Position numbers and translations under genes: made by a program. Source: Fulvimarina manganoxydans (lineage in GTDB: Bacteria; Pseudomonadota; Alphaproteobacteria; Rhizobiales; Rhizobiaceae). From it: a stretch of DNA of 64,000 nt. The number at the start of each line of letters is the position of its first letter. Position 1 is the stretch's first letter. Below are positions 28,977 through 37,673 of this stretch, piece after piece. The stretch spans positions 62,001-126,000 of the forward strand of contig NZ_FWXR01000007.1 of the NCBI RefSeq assembly GCF_900176465.1, given 5' to 3'. Under the pieces are notes generated by a model. That model saw only the letters and a program-made list of their open reading frames with translations, had not been told where the DNA came from and ran no database searches.

Positions 28977-29885
28977 TCACGGCCACTTAACCAGAGGCGG
29001 CATGGAGGAGAGGATCGATTCCACATTGCCTCCTGTCTTGAGTCCGAAGAGCGTTCCGCGATCGTAAAGGAGGTTGTATTCCACATATCGTCCGCGACGC
29101 ACGAGCTGTTCGTCGCGGTCCGCTTCGGTGAAAGGCAGATCGACATTCTGCTTCACGATATGCGGATAGACCACGATGAAGGCCTTGCCGACGTCGCGCG
29201 TGAAGGCGAAATCGGCGTTCCAGCCGCCGGCCTCGTCGGGCGAATGGAGCCAATCATAAAAGATGCCGCCGATGCCGCGCATTTCGTTGCGATGGGGCAG
29301 GAAGAAATACTCGTCGCACCAGGCTTTGTATTTCTGATAATCGGCAACGGCGGAATGGCGGTCGCAGACGAATTGCAGCGCCTTATGAAAAGCGCGGGCA
29401 TCCGGGTCGCTCTGAGTGCGGCGCTTTTCGAGTGTGGGTGTCAGATCGGCGCCGCCCCCGAACCATTGGCGCGTCGTCACCACCATGCGCGTATTCATAT
29501 GAACGGCCGGCACATTGGGATTGCGCATGTGCGCGATCAGCGAAATACCGGACGCCCAGAAGCGGGGATCGGATTCGGCGCCGGGAATTTGTTTGCGGAA
29601 TTCCTCGGAGAACTCCCCGAAGACGGTCGAGGTGTGAACGCCGACCTTTTCGAAGACACGGCCATGCATCATCGACATGACGCCGCCGCCGCCATCGCCC
29701 TCGCGTGACCAAGCTTTGCGTTCGAAGCGGCCTGGCTCAAGGCCGGTCGAGGCACCATGCTGGGCCTCCAGATCCTCGAACACGGCGCAGATTCGGTCTC
29801 TCAGCGCTTCGAACCACGCTTGAGCCGTCGCCTTCTTCGTCTCGATGTCGTCCGGCAGCCCTTCGGGCAGGTTCGGCCGTTCCAT
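28977..29885 (-). CDS. hemF: Oxygen-dependent coproporphyrinogen III oxidase
   Basis: A 302-residue HemF, which oxidatively decarboxylates coproporphyrinogen III to protoporphyrinogen IX in heme synthesis using O2. The family signature [17 protein letters not shown], the following [14 protein letters not shown], and the C-terminal [15 protein letters not shown] are all present. Length is normal. No other heme genes are near. Its upstream region holds a striking set of GTCCCA repeats (29933-29954), 48-70 bases before the start, which may regulate it. Confidence 0.96.
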   Translation of the reverse strand: MERPNLPEGLPDDIETKKATAQAWFEALRDRICAVFEDLEAQHGASTGLEPGRFERKAWSREGDGGGGVMSMMHGRVFEKVGVHTSTVFGEFSEEFRKQIPGAESDPRFWASGISLIAHMRNPNVPAVHMNTRMVVTTRQWFGGGADLTPTLEKRRTQSDPDARAFHKALQFVCDRHSAVADYQKYKAWCDEYFFLPHRNEMRGIGGIFYDWLHSPDEAGGWNADFAFTRDVGKAFIVVYPHIVKQNVDLPFTEADRDEQLVRRGRYVEYNLLYDRGTLFGLKTGGNVESILSSMPPLVKWP

Positions 29886-29932
29886 GCGCCTCGCAATCCC
29901 CCGTCATCTTGGCAATCGGTGTCGAAAGGTCT

Positions 29933-29954
29933 GTCCCATATGGGACTGGTCCCA
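29933..29954. promoter_or_regulatory. Three alternating GTCCCA half-sites upstream of hemF
   Basis: GTCCCATATGGGAC (29933-29946) is a perfect 14-base palindrome; TGGGAC then repeats with GTCCCA at 29949-29954 across a two-base spacer. The order is GTCCCA-TA-TGGGAC-TG-GTCCCA. It lies in the divergent region between hemF (start 29885, minus) and the small gene at 30141 (plus). It looks like an operator for a dimeric regulator; the regulator is not identifiable. Confidence 0.5.
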
Positions 29955-30140
29955 CCCCTTCGTAACCGGTTGTTCACCATGGGGATGGCACTTGGCGCCC
30001 GCTCTGGCAATCGAAACTTGGGCGATTGCGCTCGAGGCGTCATCGCAGCGCCCGTCCGGTTTTCCGATTCGCAATCCAGCGTGCCAGGCCCTATTCTCCA
30101 GTCGCGTCTATCAGGTGCGGCAGCAAACGGAACCCTGCTC

Positions 30141-30395
30141 ATGGCTCGTCCGAACCATCCTCCGCTCGACGGCCTTCGCCGCCAACTCGGCCGGGTGCGG
30201 AGCGCATGCGAAGCGCCGACGGACAGTTTCGTGCGCGAGACCTTCCGGCTGCCGCGCGAGGCGGCCCGCGATAAAGCGCGAGAGTGGTTCGAGCGCTATC
30301 CCAGACAAGCCTATTGGACGCAGGTCGAGAGCTGGAGGATGCTCGACGACGATGCGGTCGAATTCACCATGCGGCGTCTTCCAACTGCTGACTGA
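30141..30395 (+). CDS. Small protein of unknown function
   Basis: An 84-residue, highly basic and acidic mixed protein with predicted helices, W49, Y59, W60 and W65 clustered in its C-terminal half. I do not recognise a domain. The start ATG 30141 sits after a CGGAACCCTG leader without a strong ribosome-binding site. Base composition and codon use look like the neighbouring genes, which is the main support for it being coding. It is divergent from hemF. Confidence 0.55.
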   Translation: MARPNHPPLDGLRRQLGRVRSACEAPTDSFVRETFRLPREAARDKAREWFERYPRQAYWTQVESWRMLDDDAVEFTMRRLPTAD

Positions 30396-30499
30396 GCCGT
30401 TCTCGTCTCTGACGCTGACATCCATCAAGATAGCGGAGATGCAAACGTCAGCCGCCGGGCAGGGGGCTCGCGTGATTTTTGCAAGCGAGGAGGACTTCT

Positions 30500-31360
30500 G
30501 TGAAGCCTGAGGTGAGCGAACACGCCGCGCCCGAAGACGGGGTCCGGCGCAAATCCGTCGTTCCGGTCATTTGCTATCCCGTCGATGGCCTCGCCCAGCC
30601 GGATATTTCCGCCTATCGTAAGGCGCGCGAGGGTTGGACGAAGGTCGAGGAGCTTCTCGTACCTGCTCGCGACGCACGCTGCTTTTCAGTGCCGGCCGGT
30701 TCCTTCTTCCGGGTCGTCAGTGTCGAAGGTCCGCAAGTCGGTGATCTCGATCTTTTCTCGGCCATCGATCCGACTGAGCGCTTCTATTCCGGCAAGACCC
30801 GCGCGTTGCACGGCACCCATCTGTCGACGGGCGACCGGCTCTGGTCGAGTTTTCCGCATTTTCGACCCATGGCGACGATCACCGAGGACACGCTCGATTG
30901 GTATGGCTTCGACGCCTTCGGGGGATCGGTCCATGACGTGATAGGGACGCGCTGCGATCCCTATACCCACAAGCTTTTGTCCGGGGACGACTATCACCAC
31001 TGCTGCCATTCCAATCTGACGCGGGCGCTCGCCGCTCATCTGAAACAGCCGACCGATGCGGTCGAGCATCTCGTCCACGACGTTCTCAATGTTTTCATGT
31101 GCACCGGCTTCACCCGCGACACCGGGCAGTATTTCATGAAGGCGAGCCCCGTCCGACCGGGCGATTTCCTGGAATTCTTCGCCGAAATCGACCTTGTTGG
31201 CGCCCTTTCCGCCTGTCCCGGCGGTGATTGCGGCCAGGAACATTCGAGCGATGTGGCGGCCTGCCATCCGCTTCTGATCGAAATCTACCGGCCGGCCGAA
31301 CAGCCCGTGGGATGGCGCACATCGGAAAAAAGCGCCTATGGTCGCGGGCATGGCCTCTAA
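30500..31360 (+). CDS. DUF1989 (urea carboxylase-associated) family protein
   Basis: A 286-residue DUF1989 protein. Conserved features are visible: PAGSFFRVVSVEGPQVGDLDLFS, DVIGTRCDPYTHK and HHCCHSNLTRAL, with Cys and His that could bind metal. Family members act in carboxyguanidine/urea metabolism as paired subunits (CgdA/CgdB), but here one gene stands alone and no urea or guanidine carboxylase is nearby. GTG 30500 has GCGAGGAGG upstream, the best site; a TTG at 30479 in frame is not needed. Its end overlaps the next gene by 23 bases. Confidence 0.85.
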   Translation: MKPEVSEHAAPEDGVRRKSVVPVICYPVDGLAQPDISAYRKAREGWTKVEELLVPARDARCFSVPAGSFFRVVSVEGPQVGDLDLFSAIDPTERFYSGKTRALHGTHLSTGDRLWSSFPHFRPMATITEDTLDWYGFDAFGGSVHDVIGTRCDPYTHKLLSGDDYHHCCHSNLTRALAAHLKQPTDAVEHLVHDVLNVFMCTGFTRDTGQYFMKASPVRPGDFLEFFAEIDLVGALSACPGGDCGQEHSSDVAACHPLLIEIYRPAEQPVGWRTSEKSAYGRGHGL

Positions 31361-31880
31361 ACATGTCGTTCTTTCCGGCTGCTCCGGTGGCGGAAAGTCT
31401 ACGCTTTTGGAGGAACTTTCGCACCGTGGCTTTCCGACGGTGGACGAGCCGGGACGCCGGATCGTTGACGAAGAGCAGCGGGGAAACGGCGCGGCGCTGC
31501 CTTGGGTCGATCTCGCAAAATTTGCCGAGCGAGCCTTGAGGCTTGCGGCCGAAGACCGCGAGCGGATGTCCGGGGAGACGGGATGGGTCTTCTTCGATCG
31601 CGGTCTCGTCGACGCAGCGGTCGCTCTCGCCTTTGCCGGCGGAGACGATGTCACTGATCGTCTCGCGCCCTTCGATCCCTATCATCGTCTTGTTTTCATG
31701 ACGCCGCCCTGGCCGGAGATCTATCAGACCGATGATGCCCGACGGCATGATCTGGGCGAGGCGGTTGCCGAATATGATCGGCTCATCACCGCCTATGCCG
31801 CTCTCGGCTACGAAGCCGTCGTCTTGCCCAAATTTAGCGTGGCGGAGCGGGCGGATTTTCTCTTGGCCGCCCTGCGTTGA
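31338..31880 (+). CDS. AAA family ATPase / kinase-like P-loop protein
   Basis: A 180-residue protein with Walker A SGCSGGGKST at about residues 12-21 and a WVFFDRGLVDAAVAL segment (Walker B/DR motif) near 91-105. It matches the AAA_28-type small ATPases that resemble nucleotide kinases. Overlap by 23 bases with the DUF1989 gene shows translational coupling. The start at ATG 31338 is tentative; ATG 31350 is the alternative. Substrate is unknown. Confidence 0.8.
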   Translation: MVAGMASKHVVLSGCSGGGKSTLLEELSHRGFPTVDEPGRRIVDEEQRGNGAALPWVDLAKFAERALRLAAEDRERMSGETGWVFFDRGLVDAAVALAFAGGDDVTDRLAPFDPYHRLVFMTPPWPEIYQTDDARRHDLGEAVAEYDRLITAYAALGYEAVVLPKFSVAERADFLLAALR

Positions 31881-31943
31881 CGATCTCCGGGTCTCTTTCG
31901 AGCATGTTCGCCGAAGCGCATTGAGGCTTCGGTCGATCGCGCC

Positions 31944-32912
31944 CTACAGCGCGTTCTGCACCGCGATATAGGCGCCATAGACGACGAGCATGCTGGCGCC
32001 GACCAGCCGGCCGATCCGATCACGATACCAGAGGAAGAGGGCGGCAAGCGCCGAGATTGCCAGCATGATCGGCCCATCCATATAAGCGAAGCGTTCGGCC
32101 ACCGGGATTGGAGCGATCAAGGCTGTAATGCCGAGGATGCAAAGCACGTTGAAGATCCCCGAGCCGACCACATTCGCCAGAACAACTTCAGCCTCGCGCT
32201 TCACAGCGGCGACAAGGGCGGTGGCAAGTTCGGGAAGCGATGTCCCGATGGCGACGATGGTGAGGCCGATGACCGCTTCGGAGACGCCGAAATCGCGGGC
32301 GATGCCGGTCGCGCCGGTCACCAACAGTCTTGCGCCAAAGACGAGCGCGGCAATGCCGCCCAGAACGGCAAGGCCCGCAATCAAAGGCTTCTCGGTGAGG
32401 CCGCCGGCCTCAGCGCCTGGAACCACGTCCGCCTCGTCCAACGTGCCTTGCGCGAGCTTGCGCCGCCGACGCTCCGCAAAGACCGAGTAGCCGAGATAGG
32501 CAGTGAGGCCCGCGACCAGCGCTAGCCCTGACAAGCGACCGATCTCCCCGGTCAGGAAGAGCGCGCAGGCAAAAGCCGCGCTGGCGACCACAACGACAAG
32601 GTCGCGGCGAAGCGAGCGGTCCGTATTCGCGACCGGAGCGATCGCCGCTGCGAGGCCGATGACCAGGAGAACATTGGCGATGTTCGAGCCGACGACATTG
32701 CCGATGGAGATGTCCGGCGCGCCGTCCAGTGCCGCTTGGAGAGAGACGAGCAATTCCGGCGCGCTCGTTCCGAACCCAACGATGACCAAGCCGACGATCA
32801 GCTTCGAAATGCCCATCCGTTCGGCGATTGCGACGCTACCGCGCACCAGCGCCTCGCCGCCAAAGAAAAGTAGAACGAGGCCGGCAATGACGTAAGCGCT
32901 GTCGACGAGCAT
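31944..32912 (-). CDS. Na+/Ca2+ exchanger family membrane protein (CaxA/YrbG)
   Basis: A 322-residue exchanger of the CaCA superfamily with ten hydrophobic helices. The two alpha-repeat motifs are visible: FGTSAPELLVS (first) and IGTSLPELATALVAAV (second). Such proteins exchange Ca2+ for Na+ or H+ across the inner membrane. I choose ATG 32912 with AGGAG 11 bases upstream; an in-frame TTG at 32933 would add seven residues. It is followed on the same strand by no gene within the operon. Confidence 0.9.
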   Translation of the reverse strand: MLVDSAYVIAGLVLLFFGGEALVRGSVAIAERMGISKLIVGLVIVGFGTSAPELLVSLQAALDGAPDISIGNVVGSNIANVLLVIGLAAAIAPVANTDRSLRRDLVVVVASAAFACALFLTGEIGRLSGLALVAGLTAYLGYSVFAERRRRKLAQGTLDEADVVPGAEAGGLTEKPLIAGLAVLGGIAALVFGARLLVTGATGIARDFGVSEAVIGLTIVAIGTSLPELATALVAAVKREAEVVLANVVGSGIFNVLCILGITALIAPIPVAERFAYMDGPIMLAISALAALFLWYRDRIGRLVGASMLVVYGAYIAVQNAL

Positions 32913-33044
32913 TAAGATCGGGTCTCCTGACAAGAGGCGGGATCGGTTTCAGTCGAGATGGTGTGCCCGATTGAAATTGTCAGCCCCATCTCACCCGTGC
33001 TCACGCCGATTTTGGCCGCAGGGGTGGATTGCCGCTCTGCACGT

Positions 33045-33515
33045 TCATGCGCAGGGCCGCGACCAAAGCGTCTGGCGCAAGGCCTCGCCGGCAGCCATCC
33101 CGGACGAGACGGCGAGGTTCAAAGAGCGCGCGCCGGTCTGCATCGGGATCAGGAGCCGAGCGTCGGCGCGCTCATGAACATGATCGGGAACGCCTGCGCT
33201 CTCCCGGCCGAACAAGAGAATGTCGGTCTCTTCGAAGGCAAAATCCGTATAGGCGTCAGCCGCCTTCGTCGTGAAGAGAATGAGGCGGCGGCCTTGCGTC
33301 TCCCTCGCCATTTCGAAGGCCTCGAAGTCGAGGTGTCGCAGGAGAGCGGCGCGTTCGAGATAGTCGAGCCCGGCGCGTCTCAAATTACGGTCCGAAAGGT
33401 CGAAGCCGGCCGGCTCTATGATTTCGACAGCGATCCCGAGACAGGCGCCCAGCCTGAGGATCGTGCCGGTATTGCCCGCAATGTCAGGCTGATAAAGCGC
33501 GATAGAAATCGGCAT
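33045..33515 (-). CDS. trmL: tRNA (cytidine(34)-2'-O)-methyltransferase TrmL
   Basis: A 156-residue SPOUT methyltransferase that methylates ribose of the wobble C/U34 in tRNA-Leu isoacceptors. The knotted SAM site is visible as FGRESAGVPDHVHE, RLLIPMQTGARSLNLAVSSGMAAGEAL (part) and the LRLGACLGIAVEIIEPAGFDL strand. The start ATG 33515 opens with MPISIALYQPDIAGN, the standard TrmL N-terminus; the longer frame upstream is not conserved-looking. Length is typical. Confidence 0.93.
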   Translation of the reverse strand: MPISIALYQPDIAGNTGTILRLGACLGIAVEIIEPAGFDLSDRNLRRAGLDYLERAALLRHLDFEAFEMARETQGRRLILFTTKAADAYTDFAFEETDILLFGRESAGVPDHVHERADARLLIPMQTGARSLNLAVSSGMAAGEALRQTLWSRPCA

Positions 33516-33816
33516 TCGATGGTCCGTCGATAGGGGGCGACAAGGTGCCGGCTGATCCAGACTGGTTTGGCATCGAGCCAGCAAGGCGATTGAACGACGA
33601 GGCTACGAAGGCGCGGACTGGTGATCACACGAGCGTGCGCCTGATAGACGGACCGTCTGATGCCATGGGATCGTCTTGGAGAGAACCTATATGCGGTCCC
33701 AAGCGCAAGCGACGGGCCGGCTTCAAGGCCCGCCGTTCTTTCGGCGTCGGAACTTTCGGGCCTTTTGCGCTCGTTGGTTTCTGCGCCCCACCAAACCTAT
33801 GATCGGCAGAGTTTTG
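33516..33816. other. Divergent intergenic region between trmL and the first ABC transporter gene
   Basis: About 300 bases hold divergent promoters for trmL (minus) and the ABC pair (plus). I cannot pick convincing -35/-10 boxes. The ABC reading frame stays open through much of it, so a longer start (33676 or 33799) is possible. Confidence 0.4.
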
Positions 33817-35685
33817 ATGTTCGGTTTCTTCGAACGGATGGTTGACCCGTTTCCCGATACGCCCGTGGCCGCGCCGCCGACGCGCTCGCTCGGCTCCTTC
33901 GTCTGGCATTTTGCCAAGCCGTTCTGGCCGCAGCTTCTGGTCCTTGCGGTGACGACGGCGATCTTCTCCTTTATCGAAGTGTCGCTCTTCTCGTTCCTGG
34001 GCGACATCGTCGATTGGTTCGCCTCGTCCGATCCCGAGAGCTTTCTCATCGATCGGACCTGGGAACTCGTCGGACTCGGCATTCTGATCCTGGTCGTCAT
34101 GCCGGCGATCCAGCTATTTGACGGGCTGATCAATTTCCAGTCGGTCTTCGGCAATCTGCCGATGCGCTTCCGATATCAGATGCATCGCTGGCTCCTCGGC
34201 CATTCGGTCGCCTTCTTCCAGGACGAATTCGCTGGCCGGGTTTCCCAGAAGCTGATGCAGACGGCGCTTGCGGTGCGCGAGGTCATCGTCAAATCGATCG
34301 ACGTCTTTCTCTATGTGGCGGTCTATTTCACCGGCATCCTGCTCGTCGTAGCGGCCTCGGACTGGCAAATGGCCTTGCCCTTCGTGGGCTGGCTCGCGCT
34401 TTACGCCGTGATTCTGCGCTATTTCATTCCGCGACTCGACCGGGTTTCGGAAGCGCAGGCCGATGCGCGGGCCGAAATGACCGGCCGCGTCGTCGATGCT
34501 TATTCGAACATCCAGACCGTGAAACTTTTCGCCCATACGCGGCGAGAGGCCGATTATGCGCGCGCCTCGATGCGCATCTTCCTCAATCCGGTCTATGGCC
34601 AGGCGCGTCTCGTCACCCTGTTCGTGACCTCGCTGCAGACGATCAATTCGCTGCTGCTCTTCGCCGTCGGCGCGCTCGGCATCTTTCTATGGACCGACGG
34701 TCTGGTGAGCGCCGGTGCGATCGCCGCCGCCCTCGGGCTCGTCCTGCGCATTCATGGCATGAGCCAATGGATCATGTGGGAAGTCTCGGCTTTGTTCGAG
34801 AATATCGGCACGATCCGAGACGGGATGTCGACTTTCGAGCTGCCTCACCAGGTGGTCGACAAACGCAAGGCCGAGCCCCTGCCTGTCGAGAAAGGGGAAA
34901 TCCGCTTCGACAAGGTCACCTTCCATTATGGCAAGGAGGGTGGCGTCCTGCAGGATTTCGACCTGACCGTGAAGCCGGGCGAGAAGATCGGATTGGTTGG
35001 CCGGTCGGGCGCCGGCAAGTCGACCATCCTCAATCTTCTTCTGCGCTTTCACGACGTGGAGGGCGGGCGCATTCTGATCGACGGACGAGACATTTCCTCC
35101 GTGCCGCAGGACGAATTGCGCGAGAAGATCGGCATGGTGACCCAGGACACCTCGCTCCTGCATCGTTCCATCCGCGAGAACATCCTCTATGGCCGCCCGG
35201 ATGCCGGGGACGATGCGGTGATGCGCGCGGTGCGCGACGCCAAGGCCGAAGACTTCATCGCCGAACTGGTCGACCGGGATGGCCGCTCGGGCCTCGATGC
35301 CGAAGTGGGCGAGCGCGGCGTGAAGCTCTCCGGCGGCCAGCGCCAGCGCATTGCGATCGCGCGGGTGATGCTGAAGGATGCGCCGATCCTCCTCCTCGAC
35401 GAGGCGACGAGTGCACTCGATTCGGAAGTCGAAGCGGCGATCTCCGACAACCTCTACCGCCTCATGGAGAACAAGACCGTCATCGCCGTCGCTCATCGTC
35501 TGTCGACGATCGCCGCGCTCGACCGGCTGATCGTGCTCGATAAGGGGCGGATCGTCGAGGAGGGCAGCCACGCCGATCTCGTCGCCAAGGGTGGGCTCTA
35601 TGCCCAGCTCTGGGAGCGCCAGGCAGGCGGCTTCCTGCTTCAGTCCGAGCCTGAGGAGACGGGCGCATTGAGGGCGGCCGAATGA
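33817..35685 (+). CDS. ABC transporter, permease-ATPase half-transporter 1
   Basis: A 622-residue fused permease/ATPase. Six hydrophobic helices span about residues 30-330 and the nucleotide-binding domain runs from about 375. Walker A is GRSGAGKST, the Q-loop MVTQDTSLLH, signature LSGGQRQR, Walker B ILLLDEATSALDSE and switch His in VAHRLS, all intact. It resembles bacterial exporters of the MsbA/MdlB class. Its end overlaps the second ABC gene by 4 bases (ATGA), and the two proteins are alike but not identical, so a heterodimer is likely. Start 33817 is tentative. Confidence 0.9.
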   Translation: MFGFFERMVDPFPDTPVAAPPTRSLGSFVWHFAKPFWPQLLVLAVTTAIFSFIEVSLFSFLGDIVDWFASSDPESFLIDRTWELVGLGILILVVMPAIQLFDGLINFQSVFGNLPMRFRYQMHRWLLGHSVAFFQDEFAGRVSQKLMQTALAVREVIVKSIDVFLYVAVYFTGILLVVAASDWQMALPFVGWLALYAVILRYFIPRLDRVSEAQADARAEMTGRVVDAYSNIQTVKLFAHTRREADYARASMRIFLNPVYGQARLVTLFVTSLQTINSLLLFAVGALGIFLWTDGLVSAGAIAAALGLVLRIHGMSQWIMWEVSALFENIGTIRDGMSTFELPHQVVDKRKAEPLPVEKGEIRFDKVTFHYGKEGGVLQDFDLTVKPGEKIGLVGRSGAGKSTILNLLLRFHDVEGGRILIDGRDISSVPQDELREKIGMVTQDTSLLHRSIRENILYGRPDAGDDAVMRAVRDAKAEDFIAELVDRDGRSGLDAEVGERGVKLSGGQRQRIAIARVMLKDAPILLLDEATSALDSEVEAAISDNLYRLMENKTVIAVAHRLSTIAALDRLIVLDKGRIVEEGSHADLVAKGGLYAQLWERQAGGFLLQSEPEETGALRAAE

Positions 35686-37583
35686 TGGACCGGCTGCTCC
35701 AACGCTTCGAGACCATCCTCGACCCATTCGAAGACGAGGGAGAGGCGCCGGAGGATCGTGCCGTCAACCGGTCGGGCCATCTCGACCCATTGCCCGACGA
35801 GACCAACCGTTTCATCTGGCATTTCGCCAAACAGGCCAAGTGGCCGCTCATCGGCCTTCTCGTCACGGGCGGTCTGACCGGTCTTGTCGAGGCGATCATG
35901 TTCACCGGCGTCGGTTGGCTGGTCGATGCGATGGAAAGCTCGTCGCCGGCCACCTTTATCGCTGAGAACTTCTGGCTTGTCGCAGGGCTCGCCTTCCTCA
36001 CCCTGATCGGCCGGGCGATCGTGCTCTTCGCCAGCTCGGTTCTCGAGGAGCAGGTGATTTCGCCGAGCTTCTACAACCGCATCCGCTGGCAGAGCTATCG
36101 GCGCGTCATGGAGCAGGCCTATGCCTTCTTCCAGAACGATTTTGCGGGCCGCATCGCCCAAAAGGTGCAGCAGGCGGGACAGGCGACCGGCGACTTCATC
36201 ACCACGGTTCTCCAGACCTTCTGGTCCTTCGTCACCTTCATCATCCTGACGATATCGATCCTCGGCGCCATCGACTGGCGCATGTCGCTGGTGCTCGCCG
36301 TCTGGTCGCTCGGCTATGTCTGGATCGTGCGCAATCTCCTGCCGAAGATCCGCGAATATGGCCGGGCCTCGGCCGACGCGCGCTCCGTGGTATCGGGCCG
36401 GGTCGTCGACAGTTTCACCAATATTCTCGCGGTCAAACTCTTCGATTCGACCCGGCGCGAGGATCAGTTCGTCAAGGACGGTTTTCGTCGGCTCGTCGAC
36501 GCCACCCGCCGCACCACCCGCGCCCTGACGACCGTCCGCACCACGGTCGCCGTCTTGAACGGCCTGATGATGACCGGGGTCGGCTGGGTGGCCATCGCCG
36601 GCTGGCAGGCCGGCACAATCACCTCCGGCGGGGTCGCAGCCGCGCTCGGCCTTGTTCTCCGGCTCAATCAGATGTCCGGCTGGATGATGTTCAACATCAA
36701 CGGTCTCGTCCGCAATTATGGGACCATCCAGGACGCGGTGGGAACAATCACGCGCTTGCCGACGCTCATTGACCGGGCTGAAGCCGAACCACTTGAGGTG
36801 ACCATGGGGGAAATCCGCTATGACGGCGTCACCTTCCACTATGGCAAGGGTGGCGGCGTCATCGACCATCTCGACCTTACCATCCGGGCCGGTGAAAAGG
36901 TCGGGCTGGTCGGCCGCTCTGGCGCGGGCAAGACGACCCTCGTCAATCTCTTGCTGCGGCTCTACGACGTCGAGGGCGGGCGGATCACCATCGACGGTCA
37001 GGACATCGCCGAGATGACTCAGGCCTCCTTGCGCTCGGCGATCGGCGTCGTGACCCAGGACACCGCGCTCCTGCATCGCTCGATCCGCGACAACATTGCA
37101 TTCGGCCGACCGAGCGCGACCGACGAGGAGGTGTTCGCCGCTGCCCGCCGGGCCAATGCAGATGGTTTCATCCCCACTCTTCGCGATCCGAAGGGGCGGA
37201 CCGGCTATGAGGCGACGGTCGGCGAGCGCGGCATCAAACTCTCCGGCGGCCAGCGCCAGCGCATCGCGATCGCCCGTGTTCTTTTGAAGGACGCGCCGAT
37301 CCTCATTCTGGACGAAGCGACGAGCGCACTCGATTCGGAGGTCGAAGCGGCGATCCAGGACAATCTCGCCACGATGATGGAGGGCAAGACCGTCATCGTC
37401 ATCGCCCATCGCCTGTCGACCATTGCGGCGCTGGACAGGCTCATCGTGCTCGACGAGGGGCGGATCGTGGAGGAGGGGCGCCACGCCGATCTTGTCGCCA
37501 AGGGCGGGCTTTATGCCGATCTCTGGCATCGGCAATCCGGCGGATTTCTGGGTGGGGAGCAAGAGGTCGAGGCAGCCGAGTAG
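35682..37583 (+). CDS. ABC transporter, permease-ATPase half-transporter 2
   Basis: A 633-residue half-transporter with six helices (about 45-345) and an ATPase domain from about residue 380. Walker A GRSGAGKTT, Q-loop VVTQDTALLH, signature LSGGQRQR, Walker B LILDEATSALDSE and switch IAHRLS are all present. Unlike many heterodimeric exporters, neither member shows a broken catalytic Glu. The N-terminal 40 residues match its partner's PFEDEGEAPED-style leader only loosely. It shares an operon with the first half-transporter and ends before a hairpin. Substrate is unknown. Confidence 0.9.
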   Translation: MMDRLLQRFETILDPFEDEGEAPEDRAVNRSGHLDPLPDETNRFIWHFAKQAKWPLIGLLVTGGLTGLVEAIMFTGVGWLVDAMESSSPATFIAENFWLVAGLAFLTLIGRAIVLFASSVLEEQVISPSFYNRIRWQSYRRVMEQAYAFFQNDFAGRIAQKVQQAGQATGDFITTVLQTFWSFVTFIILTISILGAIDWRMSLVLAVWSLGYVWIVRNLLPKIREYGRASADARSVVSGRVVDSFTNILAVKLFDSTRREDQFVKDGFRRLVDATRRTTRALTTVRTTVAVLNGLMMTGVGWVAIAGWQAGTITSGGVAAALGLVLRLNQMSGWMMFNINGLVRNYGTIQDAVGTITRLPTLIDRAEAEPLEVTMGEIRYDGVTFHYGKGGGVIDHLDLTIRAGEKVGLVGRSGAGKTTLVNLLLRLYDVEGGRITIDGQDIAEMTQASLRSAIGVVTQDTALLHRSIRDNIAFGRPSATDEEVFAAARRANADGFIPTLRDPKGRTGYEATVGERGIKLSGGQRQRIAIARVLLKDAPILILDEATSALDSEVEAAIQDNLATMMEGKTVIVIAHRLSTIAALDRLIVLDEGRIVEEGRHADLVAKGGLYADLWHRQSGGFLGGEQEVEAAE

Positions 37584-37602
37584 CGCGAGACCTGCTCGCG
37601 CT
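37582..37602. terminator. Hairpin at the end of the ABC transporter operon
   Basis: AGCGCGAG / CTCGCGCT forms a perfect 8-bp stem with loop ACCTG, beginning two bases inside the second ABC gene's stop and followed by CTTATC. It separates the ABC pair from the convergent murU-like gene. Confidence 0.55.
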
Positions 37603-37673
37603 CTTATCGCCCGCCCGGGCTCGGATTCCAGCTGGATCGTGGTGATTCTCGCCGGTCGCCAGGATCAGAGTAA

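Noticed and set aside
35640-37562. 640-residue open frame on the minus strand
   Set aside because: It is antisense to the second ABC half-transporter, whose motifs are unmistakable. Long antisense frames are common in GC-rich DNA.
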